Source of the DNA: JAIOTG01 sp964644045
GTDB lineage: Bacteria; Patescibacteriota; Patescibacteriia; Patescibacteriales; JAGXOH01
Assembly: GCA_964644045.1 (NCBI GenBank)
Contig: CAZXUK010000010.1
Coordinates: 1 to 36,757 of the forward strand
Reading direction: 5' to 3'
Length of the DNA stretch: 36,757 nucleotides
This document shows, piece after piece, positions 24,097 through 30,918 of the stretch (its first letter is position 1; every line of letters starts with the position of its first letter). The translations under genes were made by a program, and so were the position numbers. Below the pieces are notes generated by a model. It did not search any database. It worked only from the letters and a program-made list of their open reading frames with translations, and had not been told where the DNA came from.

Positions 24097-25068
24097 ATGG
24101 CAAATACCAAGGAGATACAAAGAAGAATAAAGTCCATTAAAAGCACTCAGAAAATTACGAAGGCCATGGAGATGGTGGCGGCCACTAAAATGCGCAAAGC
24201 GGAAGAGGCGGCTTTAAAAACCCGAACTTACGCCAATTTGAGTTGGACTACGGTTTTGAATTTATCTCAAGCCGTTAATTGCGATCAATATCAGCATCCT
24301 TTGTTTTTAAAAAGAAAGAAAATAAAAAATGTGGCCGTGATTCTTTTTACTTCCAATCGCGGTTTATGCGGAAATTTTAACAATGCCATAATTAATAAAG
24401 CCCATAATTCCGTTTTAAAAAATGAATATAACGAGGACAAAGAAAAGATTGATCATGAATTTATAGTAGTGGGGAAAAAAGGTTCCTCTGTTTATTCTCG
24501 TTATGGGCATAAAATCGCGGCTGAGTTTTCCAAGTCAGATATTTGTTATGATTCCACCGAAGTCAGGGATATTGCTCGTTTGGTCCAAGATGATTTTATT
24601 TCCGGCAAATATGACAAGATCATGGTGGCTTTTACCGATTATGTTAATGCTATTAAGCAAATTCCCCGGGTAAAACAGCTTCTTCCCATAGATTTGGAAG
24701 CAAAAAGTCATCATTTGGGGGTTACGGGGGAGAGTCCTCGAATAGGTTTGAATAAAGATTATATTGGCCAAAAACAAGAAAAATATTTGCGAGAAGGAAA
24801 AAATATTTATACCTTTACTTATGAACCCTCGGCCTCCGAAGTTCTGGAAGAAATGCTTCCCCGCTTATTAGAGGTCCAGTTATTTCAAGCTTTATTGGAA
24901 TCCAATGCGGCTGAACATGGCGCCCGTATGACCGCCATGCAAAAAGCCAATGAATCAGCCGGAGAATTGGTGGACGATCTAACTCTTTATTATAACAAAG
25001 TTAGACAAGGAGCTATTACCAGGGAAATTGCCGAGATCAGTGCCGGTGCCAACGCTTTGGGAGAATAA
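24097..25068 (+). CDS. atpG: ATP synthase F1 subunit gamma
   Basis: The central rotor shaft, 323 aa. The N-terminal helix (KEIQRRIKSIKSTQKITKAM, then EMVAATKMRKAE) and the C-terminal helix (LLESNAAEHGARMTAMQKA...NKVRQGAITREIAEI) forming the coiled-coil shaft are both intact. The middle Rossmann-like part carries SNRGLCGNFN. It is somewhat longer than the E. coli protein (287 aa) because of an extension around residues 215-250. Confidence 0.96.
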   Translation: MANTKEIQRRIKSIKSTQKITKAMEMVAATKMRKAEEAALKTRTYANLSWTTVLNLSQAVNCDQYQHPLFLKRKKIKNVAVILFTSNRGLCGNFNNAIINKAHNSVLKNEYNEDKEKIDHEFIVVGKKGSSVYSRYGHKIAAEFSKSDICYDSTEVRDIARLVQDDFISGKYDKIMVAFTDYVNAIKQIPRVKQLLPIDLEAKSHHLGVTGESPRIGLNKDYIGQKQEKYLREGKNIYTFTYEPSASEVLEEMLPRLLEVQLFQALLESNAAEHGARMTAMQKANESAGELVDDLTLYYNKVRQGAITREIAEISAGANALGE

Positions 25069-25097
25069 TTAATTTTAAATAAAATAATTAAAAAGAT

Positions 25098-26483
25098 ATG
25101 TCCAACAAAACAACAGGAACAATTAAGCAGATCATCGGTCCCGTGGTGGAGGTGCATTTTGAGAAAAATTTGCCGGGAATTTATGATGCCTTGGAAGTAG
25201 ACAATCAGGGAGAAAAATTAATTTTGGAAACCCAGCAGCATATTGGCTTTAACTCTGTTAAGGCCTTGGCTATGGGGTCCACTGATGGTTTAAAAAGAGG
25301 AGATGAAGTAAAGGCCATGGGCGCCCCCATTAGCGTACCTGTGGGAGATGAAACTTTGGGTCGTATTTTTAATGTATTGGGTCAAACCGTGGATGGAGGA
25401 GGTGAAGTTCGAACTAAGGAAAAATATTCCATTCATCGCGAACCTCCGAAATTTGTGGAACAATCAACCAAGACTGAAATTTTGGAAACCGGAATTAAAG
25501 TAATTGATTTGATTTGTCCCATCGCCAAGGGCGGAAAAGTGGGTATGTTTGGGGGTGCCGGAGTGGGAAAAACTGTTATTATCCAGGAATTTATAAATAA
25601 TATTGCCAAAGAACACGGAGGTTATTCCGTGTTTGCCGGAGTGGGGGAAAGAACCCGCGAAGGCAATGATTTGTATCAGGAAATGAAAGAAGCCGGAGTA
25701 TTGGATAAGGTGGCCATGACCTTTGGGCAAATGAACGAACCTCCGGGAAACAGAGCGCGAGTGGCTTTAAGCGGACTTTCTATGGCCGAACATTTTCGGG
25801 ATGAGCAAAATCAGGATGTTTTGTTTTTTATTGATAACATTTTTAGATTTACCCAGGCGGGAGCCGAAGTTTCCACTCTTTTGGGAAGGATGCCCTCGGC
25901 TGTGGGGTATCAACCCACTTTGGCTTCGGATATGGGGGGATTACAAGAGAGAATTACTTCCACCAACAAAGGTTCTATTACTTCCATTCAAGCGGTTTAT
26001 GTACCGGCTGACGATTTAACCGATCCGGCGCCGGCCACCACTTTCGGTCATTTGGATTCCACCGTGGTGTTGGCCCGCAGTTTGGCGGAATTGGGAATTT
26101 ATCCGGCTGTGGACCCCCTGGATTCCTCTTCAATAATTTTAGATCCCAAAATCGTGGGAGAGAAACATTATAAAGTGGCCAGAGAAGTGCAAAGAGTTTT
26201 GCAAAAATACAAGGACCTTCAGGATATTATTAATATTTTGGGAATGGAAGAGTTGTCTGATGAAGACAAATTGACTGTTAACAGGGCCAGAAAAATGCAA
26301 AGATTCCTTTCTCAGCCCTTTCATGTGGCTGAAAGTTTTACCGGTCAAGAAGGAAAATACGTACGTATTGAAGACACTATTAAAGGATTTGAAGAGATTC
26401 TGGAAGGTAAACACGATGATAAAGGAGAAAATGATTTTTATATGAAAGGAGGTATTGAAGAAGTTTCTACGAACAATGAATAA
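25098..26483 (+). CDS. atpD: ATP synthase F1 subunit beta
   Basis: The catalytic subunit, 461 aa. Walker A is GGAGVGKT (152-159), the catalytic glutamate lies in GERTREGNDLY (E184), and DVLFFIDNIFRFTQAG is the Walker B region. The DELSEED-like region reads EELSDEDKL. All catalytic residues appear intact. A 169-base gap, exceptional in this operon, separates it from atpC. Confidence 0.97.
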   Translation: MSNKTTGTIKQIIGPVVEVHFEKNLPGIYDALEVDNQGEKLILETQQHIGFNSVKALAMGSTDGLKRGDEVKAMGAPISVPVGDETLGRIFNVLGQTVDGGGEVRTKEKYSIHREPPKFVEQSTKTEILETGIKVIDLICPIAKGGKVGMFGGAGVGKTVIIQEFINNIAKEHGGYSVFAGVGERTREGNDLYQEMKEAGVLDKVAMTFGQMNEPPGNRARVALSGLSMAEHFRDEQNQDVLFFIDNIFRFTQAGAEVSTLLGRMPSAVGYQPTLASDMGGLQERITSTNKGSITSIQAVYVPADDLTDPAPATTFGHLDSTVVLARSLAELGIYPAVDPLDSSSIILDPKIVGEKHYKVAREVQRVLQKYKDLQDIINILGMEELSDEDKLTVNRARKMQRFLSQPFHVAESFTGQEGKYVRIEDTIKGFEEILEGKHDDKGENDFYMKGGIEEVSTNNE

Positions 26484-26541
26484 ATCATAAATTTATAAAT
26501 TAGATATTGTATCTTAATAATATTGTTTATGTTTGTGTGAT

Positions 26542-26634
26542 CCGCCCGCCCAACCGGCGAGGCTGAAAAAAATTTGTTCATCCCGCGGAATAAAAAGAAA
26601 TTTTGATTTGCTTTAAGCGAATCATTCCACAGGG
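26542..26634 (+). ncRNA. Two hairpins in the atpD-atpC gap
   Basis: Hairpin 1 (26542-26565) is GC-rich: CCGCC and CGCC on the left, GGCG, a bulged A and GGCTG on the right, one mismatch, loop CAACC. Hairpin 2 spans 26582-26634: outer CCC/GGG and GGAAT/ATTCC, inner GATTTGC/GCGAATC (one G-T) around TTTAA. Neither has a T-tract directly after it. They may set atpC output or mark an inserted element; the 26484-26652 interval holds no plausible gene. Confidence 0.45.
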
Positions 26635-26652
26635 TTAATTTGTAATTAATTT

Positions 26653-27093
26653 ATGTTTGACAGTGATAAAATAATAAAATTTGAAATAGTTACTTTGGAA
26701 AAAGTAGTTTTAAAAAGAAATATTTCCAGGGTTACTGTTCCCACCAAAGAGGGGGAGATTACGGTTTTGCCCAAGCATGAGCCCTTGGTTTCCATTTTAG
26801 CCCCCGGTGTTTTGGAACTAAAGGATGAAAACAATCAAAAGGAGATCGTTTCCGTGTCCGGAGGATTTATCGAGGTTTTAAGAAACAAAGTGGTAATTTT
26901 GGCTGATACCGCGGAGAGAGCGGAAGAAATTGATGTTGAGAGAGCGGAAGAAGCCAGAAAAAAGGCGGAAGAAACCATTAGTCAAACCAAAAGAGAGGAT
27001 ACGGAAAGATTTGCCGATATCTCCACTTCTTTAGCCAAGGAGCTGGCTCGCACCAAAGCGATTAAGCGCTGGAGAAGGATAAAAGGGAGATAA
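26653..27093 (+). CDS. atpC: ATP synthase F1 subunit epsilon
   Basis: The rotor foot and inhibitory subunit, 146 aa. The N-terminal beta-sandwich is clear (KFEIVTLEKVVLKRNISRVTVPTKEGEITVLPKHEPLVS..., GGFIEVLRNKVVILADTAERAEEID), and the C-terminal helical hairpin is complete. It is the last gene of the operon but is detached from atpD by a structured gap. A terminator follows at 27101-27126. No SD. Confidence 0.95.
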   Translation: MFDSDKIIKFEIVTLEKVVLKRNISRVTVPTKEGEITVLPKHEPLVSILAPGVLELKDENNQKEIVSVSGGFIEVLRNKVVILADTAERAEEIDVERAEEARKKAEETISQTKREDTERFADISTSLAKELARTKAIKRWRRIKGR

Positions 27094-27100
27094 ATATTTA

Positions 27101-27126
27101 AAAAAGAGCTTAAGAGCTCTTTTTTG
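27101..27126 (+). terminator. Terminator of the ATP synthase operon
   Basis: AAAAAGAGCT (27101-27110) pairs with AGCTCTTTTT (27115-27124) around TAAG and continues into a T-run. Confidence 0.88.
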
Positions 27127-27140
27127 GGCAAAAAACCCTC

Positions 27141-27168
27141 TTGACATTGTTTTTTAAGTTGATAAAAT
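27141..27168 (+). promoter_or_regulatory. Promoter of groES-groEL
   Basis: A perfect TTGACA (27141-27146) and TAAAAT (27163-27168) are 16 bases apart. The CIRCE operator begins five bases after the -10, so repressor binding would cover the transcription start. Confidence 0.8.
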
Positions 27169-27172
27169 GTTT

Positions 27173-27199
27173 TTAGCACTTACAAAAACGGAGTGCTAA
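27173..27199 (+). promoter_or_regulatory. CIRCE operator (HrcA binding site)
   Basis: TTAGCACTT, nine bases, GAGTGCTAA: the canonical CIRCE inverted repeat with only the final T of the left arm off the usual C. It implies HrcA repression of the chaperonin operon with heat-shock release. hrcA itself is not in this window. Confidence 0.95.
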
Positions 27200-27241
27200 A
27201 ATTATTTTTTAGTCCATATGGTAAGAATTATAATTAATTGG

Positions 27242-27277
27242 GCAGCCGCTTAACTTTTAAGAAGTTAGTTTTGCTGC
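27242..27277 (+). promoter_or_regulatory. Hairpin in the groES leader
   Basis: GCAGC (27242-27246) pairs with GCTGC (27273-27277), and inside it TAACTT (27251-27256) pairs with AAGTTA (27262-27267). It ends 13 bases before the groES ATG. It could modulate translation or stability; no function is shown. Confidence 0.4.
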
Positions 27278-27290
27278 TTGGGATAAAAAT

Positions 27291-27584
27291 ATGAAAGTAA
27301 AACCAATGCACGACAATGTGGTAGTAGAACCTATCACAGAAGAAGAGGCCACTAAGGCCGGAATTGTTTTGCCCGACACTATGGAAAAAGAGAGGCCGGA
27401 AAAAGGAAAAGTAGTGGAGGTCGGACCGGGTAAATTATTAAAAGACGGAAGCCGGGAAAAATTAAGCGTAGAACCGGGAGATCAAGTTATGTTTAAAAAG
27501 TATTCCCCGGAAGAAATAAAGATAGAAGACAAAGATTATCTAATTATAAGCGAAAATGATATTTTGGCTATTTTAGAAGAATAA
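27291..27584 (+). CDS. groES: Co-chaperonin GroES
   Basis: The heptameric lid of the GroEL folding chamber, 97 aa, normal length. The family start KVKPMHDNVVVEPITEEE, the mobile loop near residues 20-32 (EATKAGIVLPDTMEKERP) and the end VMFKKYSPEEIKIEDKDYLIISENDILAIL are all present. It is first in the CIRCE-controlled operon; groEL follows after 64 bases. Only a weak GGGA precedes the ATG. Confidence 0.96.
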   Translation: MKVKPMHDNVVVEPITEEEATKAGIVLPDTMEKERPEKGKVVEVGPGKLLKDGSREKLSVEPGDQVMFKKYSPEEIKIEDKDYLIISENDILAILEE

Positions 27585-27604
27585 ACTATTATAATTAATT
27601 TTAT

Positions 27605-27636
27605 GTAAGGGTTAATAATATTTATTAATCGCTTAC
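27605..27636 (+). promoter_or_regulatory. Hairpin between groES and groEL
   Basis: GTAAG (27605-27609) pairs with CTTAC (27632-27636) and TTAATAA (27612-27618) with TTATTAA (27622-27628), with a small internal bulge. It ends 12 bases before the groEL ATG. It may act in mRNA processing or in balancing the two products. Confidence 0.4.
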
Positions 27637-27648
27637 AATTTTAAAAAT

Positions 27649-29310
27649 ATGAGCGGAAAATTAGTAATGTTTAACGAAGAGGCCCGAAAATCTTTAAAAG
27701 AAGGCGTGGATAAATTATCCGATGCTCTTAAAGTCACTTTAGGTCCCAAAGGAAGAAATGTGGTTTTGGATAAAGGTTTTGGCGCCCCCACTATTACCAA
27801 AGACGGAGTAACCGTGGCCAAGGAAATTGAATTTAAGGATAAGCAGGAAAATATCGGCGCGGAAATGATAAAAGAAGTGGCCACTAAGGCCAATGACAGC
27901 GCGGGTGATGGTACCACTACCGCCACTATTTTGGCTCAGGCCATGATCAATGAGGGATTAAAATTGGTTTCTTCCGGAGTAAACCCTCTGGAGATAAGGC
28001 AAGGGATCGAAAAAAAGATAGCGGAAATAGTGGAAGAGATTAAAAATATTAGCAAATCCATTTCCACCCAAGAAGAGATTGCTCAAGTAGCTTCTATCAG
28101 CGCCAATAATAAAGAGATCGGAGGCAAGATCGCCGAGGCCATGGAAAAAGTGGGTAAAAACGGAGTTGTAACCGTGGAAGAAGGGCAGTCTTTCGGAGTC
28201 GAGGTGGAGGTGGTGGAAGGAATGCAGTTTGATAAGGGATATATTTCTCCCCACATGGTCACGGACCCCGATTCTATGAAGTCGGAATATTCCGACCCCT
28301 ATATTTTGATTACTGATAAAAAGATTTCTTCGGTTCAAGAAGTTTTGCCGGTTTTAGAAAAGATAAGCGAGGCCGGAAAAAAGGATGTGGTTATTATTGC
28401 CGATGAAATTGAAGGCGAGGCCTTGGCCACTTTTGTATTAAACAAACTGAGAGGAACTTTTAATGTTTTGGGAGTTAAAGCTCCGGGATTCGGAGACAGG
28501 AGAAAGGCCATGCTCGAGGATATTGCCGTTTTAACCGGAGGCAAAGTGATTTCCGAGGAAGTGGGCTTAAAGTTAGAGAATGCCCAATTAGAGGATTTGG
28601 GCCAAGCTCGGAAAGTTGCCTCTACCAAAGATGAAACCACTATTGTGGAAGGAAAGGGAGAAGAAGACAATATCAGGAAAAGAGTGGAACAAGTTAAAAA
28701 AGAGATCGAAAACAGTGATTCCGATTATGACAAGGAAGAACTTCAAAAGAGATTGGCTAAATTATCCGGAGGAGTGGGAGTAATAAAAGTGGGAGCAGCT
28801 ACTGAAACCGAAATGAAAGAGAAAAAAGACAGGATCGAGGACGCTTTAAATGCTACTCGCGCGGCTCAAGAAGAAGGAATTGTTGCCGGAGGAGGACTTT
28901 CTTTGGCTAAATCCAGCAGTTCTTTTAAAGGTTCTCAGGAAAAGAAAAGCGCGGGAGAAGAAATAGTTGATCAGGCTATTTTGTCTCCCATCAAGCAGAT
29001 CGCTTCTAACGCCGGACAAGACGGATCCTTGGTGCTTTATAATTTAATTCAGAAAAATAAAGAGAAGCCGGAACAGAATATTGGCTATAACGCCCTGGAA
29101 AATAAATATGAGAATTTGATAGAGGCCGGAATAATCGATCCCACCAAAGTAGTTAGAACCGCCCTGGAGAATGCCGCCAGTGCCGCCATAATGTTTTTAA
29201 CTGTGGAAGCGGTGGTGGCTGATGATCCGGAGGAAAAAGACAATGAAGGCGGAGGAGCCAGCGGCGGAGGAATGCCCGGAGGAATGGGCGGAGGAATGCC
29301 CATGATGTAG
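27649..29310 (+). CDS. groL: Chaperonin GroEL
   Basis: The ATP-driven folding chaperonin, 553 aa. The equatorial ATP site (LGPKGRNVVLDK and GDGTTTATILAQ), the apical domain and the typical GGM-rich flexible C-terminal tail (GGMPGGMGGGMPMM) are present. No catalytic residue appears lost. Second gene of the CIRCE operon, ending at a perfect terminator. No SD. Confidence 0.97.
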   Translation: MSGKLVMFNEEARKSLKEGVDKLSDALKVTLGPKGRNVVLDKGFGAPTITKDGVTVAKEIEFKDKQENIGAEMIKEVATKANDSAGDGTTTATILAQAMINEGLKLVSSGVNPLEIRQGIEKKIAEIVEEIKNISKSISTQEEIAQVASISANNKEIGGKIAEAMEKVGKNGVVTVEEGQSFGVEVEVVEGMQFDKGYISPHMVTDPDSMKSEYSDPYILITDKKISSVQEVLPVLEKISEAGKKDVVIIADEIEGEALATFVLNKLRGTFNVLGVKAPGFGDRRKAMLEDIAVLTGGKVISEEVGLKLENAQLEDLGQARKVASTKDETTIVEGKGEEDNIRKRVEQVKKEIENSDSDYDKEELQKRLAKLSGGVGVIKVGAATETEMKEKKDRIEDALNATRAAQEEGIVAGGGLSLAKSSSSFKGSQEKKSAGEEIVDQAILSPIKQIASNAGQDGSLVLYNLIQKNKEKPEQNIGYNALENKYENLIEAGIIDPTKVVRTALENAASAAIMFLTVEAVVADDPEEKDNEGGGASGGGMPGGMGGGMPMM

Positions 29311-29344
29311 GAAAATGAATATAGGATAAAAAGGTTAGAATATA

Positions 29345-29380
29345 AAAAATCACCGACTTTCCTTAGTCGGTGATTTTTGT
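29345..29380 (+). terminator. Terminator of groES-groEL
   Basis: A perfect 14-bp stem (29345-29358 with 29365-29378), six-base loop TTCCTT, ending in five T. Confidence 0.92.
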
Positions 29381-29454
29381 TAACACCTCAAAAATCAATT
29401 ATTCCATAAAGGATATATTTAGTTCGCTTTTTACAAGAAATGATTATTTTTTTC

Positions 29455-29483
29455 TTGATTATAAGGAGGTTTTATGTTAGGAT
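29455..29483 (+). promoter_or_regulatory. Candidate promoter before yebC (alternative reading of the leader)
   Basis: TTGATT (29455-29460), 17 bases, TAGGAT (29478-29483). The spacer matches other promoters here, but the -10 is poor, and the spacer contains the strong SD and ATG of the mini-ORF. If this is the promoter, the mini-ORF is not transcribed from it. Confidence 0.4.
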
Positions 29484-29497
29484 GGAAGCATAATTAA
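29462..29497 (+). CDS. Possible seven-codon leader peptide MLGWKHN upstream of yebC
   Basis: A nine-base SD (TAAGGAGGT, 29462-29470) lies just before ATG 29474, which opens M L G W K H N and stops at TAA 29495-29497. The stop overlaps the left arm of the hairpin at 29496-29525, an arrangement typical of translation-controlled attenuators. The spacing (four bases from GGAGG to ATG) is short. Its coding start repeats DNA found at 2394-2405. No promoter upstream of the SD is convincing, which is the main weakness. Confidence 0.4.
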
Positions 29498-29528
29498 AGG
29501 CGGAATATTTAGTAACCCCGCCTTTTTT
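29496..29528 (+). terminator. Terminator-like hairpin in the yebC leader (attenuator candidate)
   Basis: AAAGGCGG (29496-29503) pairs perfectly with CCGCCTTT (29518-29525), loop of 14 bases, six T at 29523-29528. It has the form of an intrinsic terminator but stands 62 bases before the yebC start and no conventional gene ends before it, so it is more likely regulatory. Confidence 0.65.
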
Positions 29529-29589
29529 AAAGTAAAAACAGATCTGTTTTTTGATTTGTTTAGCGTTTGGATTTTAAAACATAAAACAT

Positions 29590-30315
29590 ATGTCCGGACA
29601 TAATAAATGGTCTAAAGTTAAGCGCATTAAAGCGGTAAAGGATGTAAAAAGAGCCGCGGTTTTTACTAAATTGGGCAATCTGATAACCGTGGCCGCCCGG
29701 GACAAAGGAGGGGATCCGGAGACCAATTTCGCTCTTCGTTTAGCTGTGGAAAAAGCTAAAAAAGCCAATATGCCCAAGGATAATATTGATAAGGCCATAA
29801 AAAGAGGCACTGGGGAATTGGTCGGAGATCAGATCGAGGAATTATATTACGAGGGGATCGGTCCGGGAAAATTTCAGTTCATTGTAAAAAGTTTAACTGA
29901 TAACAAGAATAGAAGCGCTTCCAATGTTAAGCATATTTTTACCAAGTTTGGAGGATCTTTTACTACGGTTAATTGGAATTTTGAACAAAAAGGAGTAATA
30001 AATGTTAACAAAGAAGAAATGGAAAAAAATAATTTGGGAAGCGAGGAGAAGCAGTTGGAATTAATTGATGCCGGAGCCGAGGATTTTGAATTTGCCGAGG
30101 AAGGGGTTACTATTTATATTCAGATGGAGAATTTACAGAAAGTTCAAGAATATTTGGAGAAGCGGGGTATAAAAGTCGAATCCGCTGATATTGAATACAT
30201 TCCCAAGGAAAGCAGAAAGCCCACCCCGGAAGAGAAAGAAAAATTGGATAATTTTATTGAAGAGTTGGAGGATTGCGAGGATGTAAGCGATTATTACACC
30301 AATGCCCATATATAG
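29590..30315 (+). CDS. yebC: YebC/PmpR family protein
   Basis: A 241-aa member of the YebC/TACO1 family, long annotated as transcription regulators. More recent work assigns several members a role in translation, helping ribosomes through difficult (for example proline-rich) sequences. The family start MSGHNKWSKVKRIKAVKDVKRAAVFTKL is nearly canonical (the usual form has 'hsKWanIkhrK..aD..r'), and three domains are complete. It is followed directly by ruvC, a conserved neighbourhood. The 210-base region before it carries the possible leader peptide and terminator. No SD precedes its own ATG. Confidence 0.94.
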   Translation: MSGHNKWSKVKRIKAVKDVKRAAVFTKLGNLITVAARDKGGDPETNFALRLAVEKAKKANMPKDNIDKAIKRGTGELVGDQIEELYYEGIGPGKFQFIVKSLTDNKNRSASNVKHIFTKFGGSFTTVNWNFEQKGVINVNKEEMEKNNLGSEEKQLELIDAGAEDFEFAEEGVTIYIQMENLQKVQEYLEKRGIKVESADIEYIPKESRKPTPEEKEKLDNFIEELEDCEDVSDYYTNAHI

Positions 30316-30320
30316 CTTAA

Positions 30321-30356
30321 AACAGACAATAACTAAAATTTTAGGTGTTGTCTGTT
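30321..30356 (+). promoter_or_regulatory. Hairpin abutting the ruvC start codon
   Basis: AACAGACAA (30321-30329) pairs perfectly with TTGTCTGTT (30348-30356), the last base before ATG 30357. Inside lies the palindrome CTAAAATTTTAG (30333-30344). The SD-like AGGTG (30343-30347) sits in the enclosed part, so folding could hide it. No T-tract follows. Confidence 0.55.
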
Positions 30357-30833
30357 ATGAGCTATGTAATATTGGGAATTGATCCCGGAATAGCCGACAC
30401 CGGTTTCGGAATAATTAAAAAAGATGAAAAAGGCGATTTGTTTTGTTTGGATTACGGAAGTATTAAAACGGATTCCAAGCAAGCCATGCCTGAAAGATTG
30501 GATATCTTGGGACGGGACTTGAGTAAAAAAATAAAGGAATATAAGCCCGATTTGGTTTCCGTGGAACAATTATTTTTTTGCCGAAATGTTAAAACCGCTT
30601 TAATGGTGGGACAGGCAAGGGGCGTGGTTTTGTTGAGTGCTCGCCAGAATAAAGTGAAAATAAATGAATTTACCCCCCTGCAGATCAAGCAAGCTGTTTC
30701 TTCTTATGGCCAAGCATCTAAGACGCAGGTGCAGAAAATGGTAAAATTGCTTTTAGGTTTAAAAGAAATTCCCAAGCCCGACGATGCCGCCGATGCCTTG
30801 GCCGTGGCCATTTGCGCCGCCAATTTCATTTAA
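30357..30833 (+). CDS. ruvC: Holliday junction resolvase RuvC
   Basis: The dimeric endonuclease that cuts Holliday junctions after RuvAB branch migration, 158 aa from this start. The acidic catalytic residues are visible: GIDPGIADTG (D9), VSVEQLFF (E70) and PDDAADALAVAIC (D143 and D146). The ATG at 30357 (MSYVILGIDPG) is chosen over the GTG at 30345, which adds four residues and falls within the hairpin. It follows yebC; ruvA and ruvB are not in the window. Confidence 0.95.
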   Translation: MSYVILGIDPGIADTGFGIIKKDEKGDLFCLDYGSIKTDSKQAMPERLDILGRDLSKKIKEYKPDLVSVEQLFFCRNVKTALMVGQARGVVLLSARQNKVKINEFTPLQIKQAVSSYGQASKTQVQKMVKLLLGLKEIPKPDDAADALAVAICAANFI

Positions 30834-30835
30834 AC

Positions 30836-30894
30836 CATATAACAAAATTTTATTTACTTAGATTTCAAGTTATGCATGTTTTGTTTGTTATATG
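30836..30894 (+). repeat. Inverted repeat between ruvC and the glycogen cluster
   Basis: CATATAACAAA (30836-30846) and TTTGTTATATG (30884-30894) are perfect 11-bp arms with a 37-base spacer. No T-tract; it may be a weak terminator or a protein site. Confidence 0.4.
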
Positions 30895-30918
30895 ATATAT
30901 GATATCTAAATTTAATCT

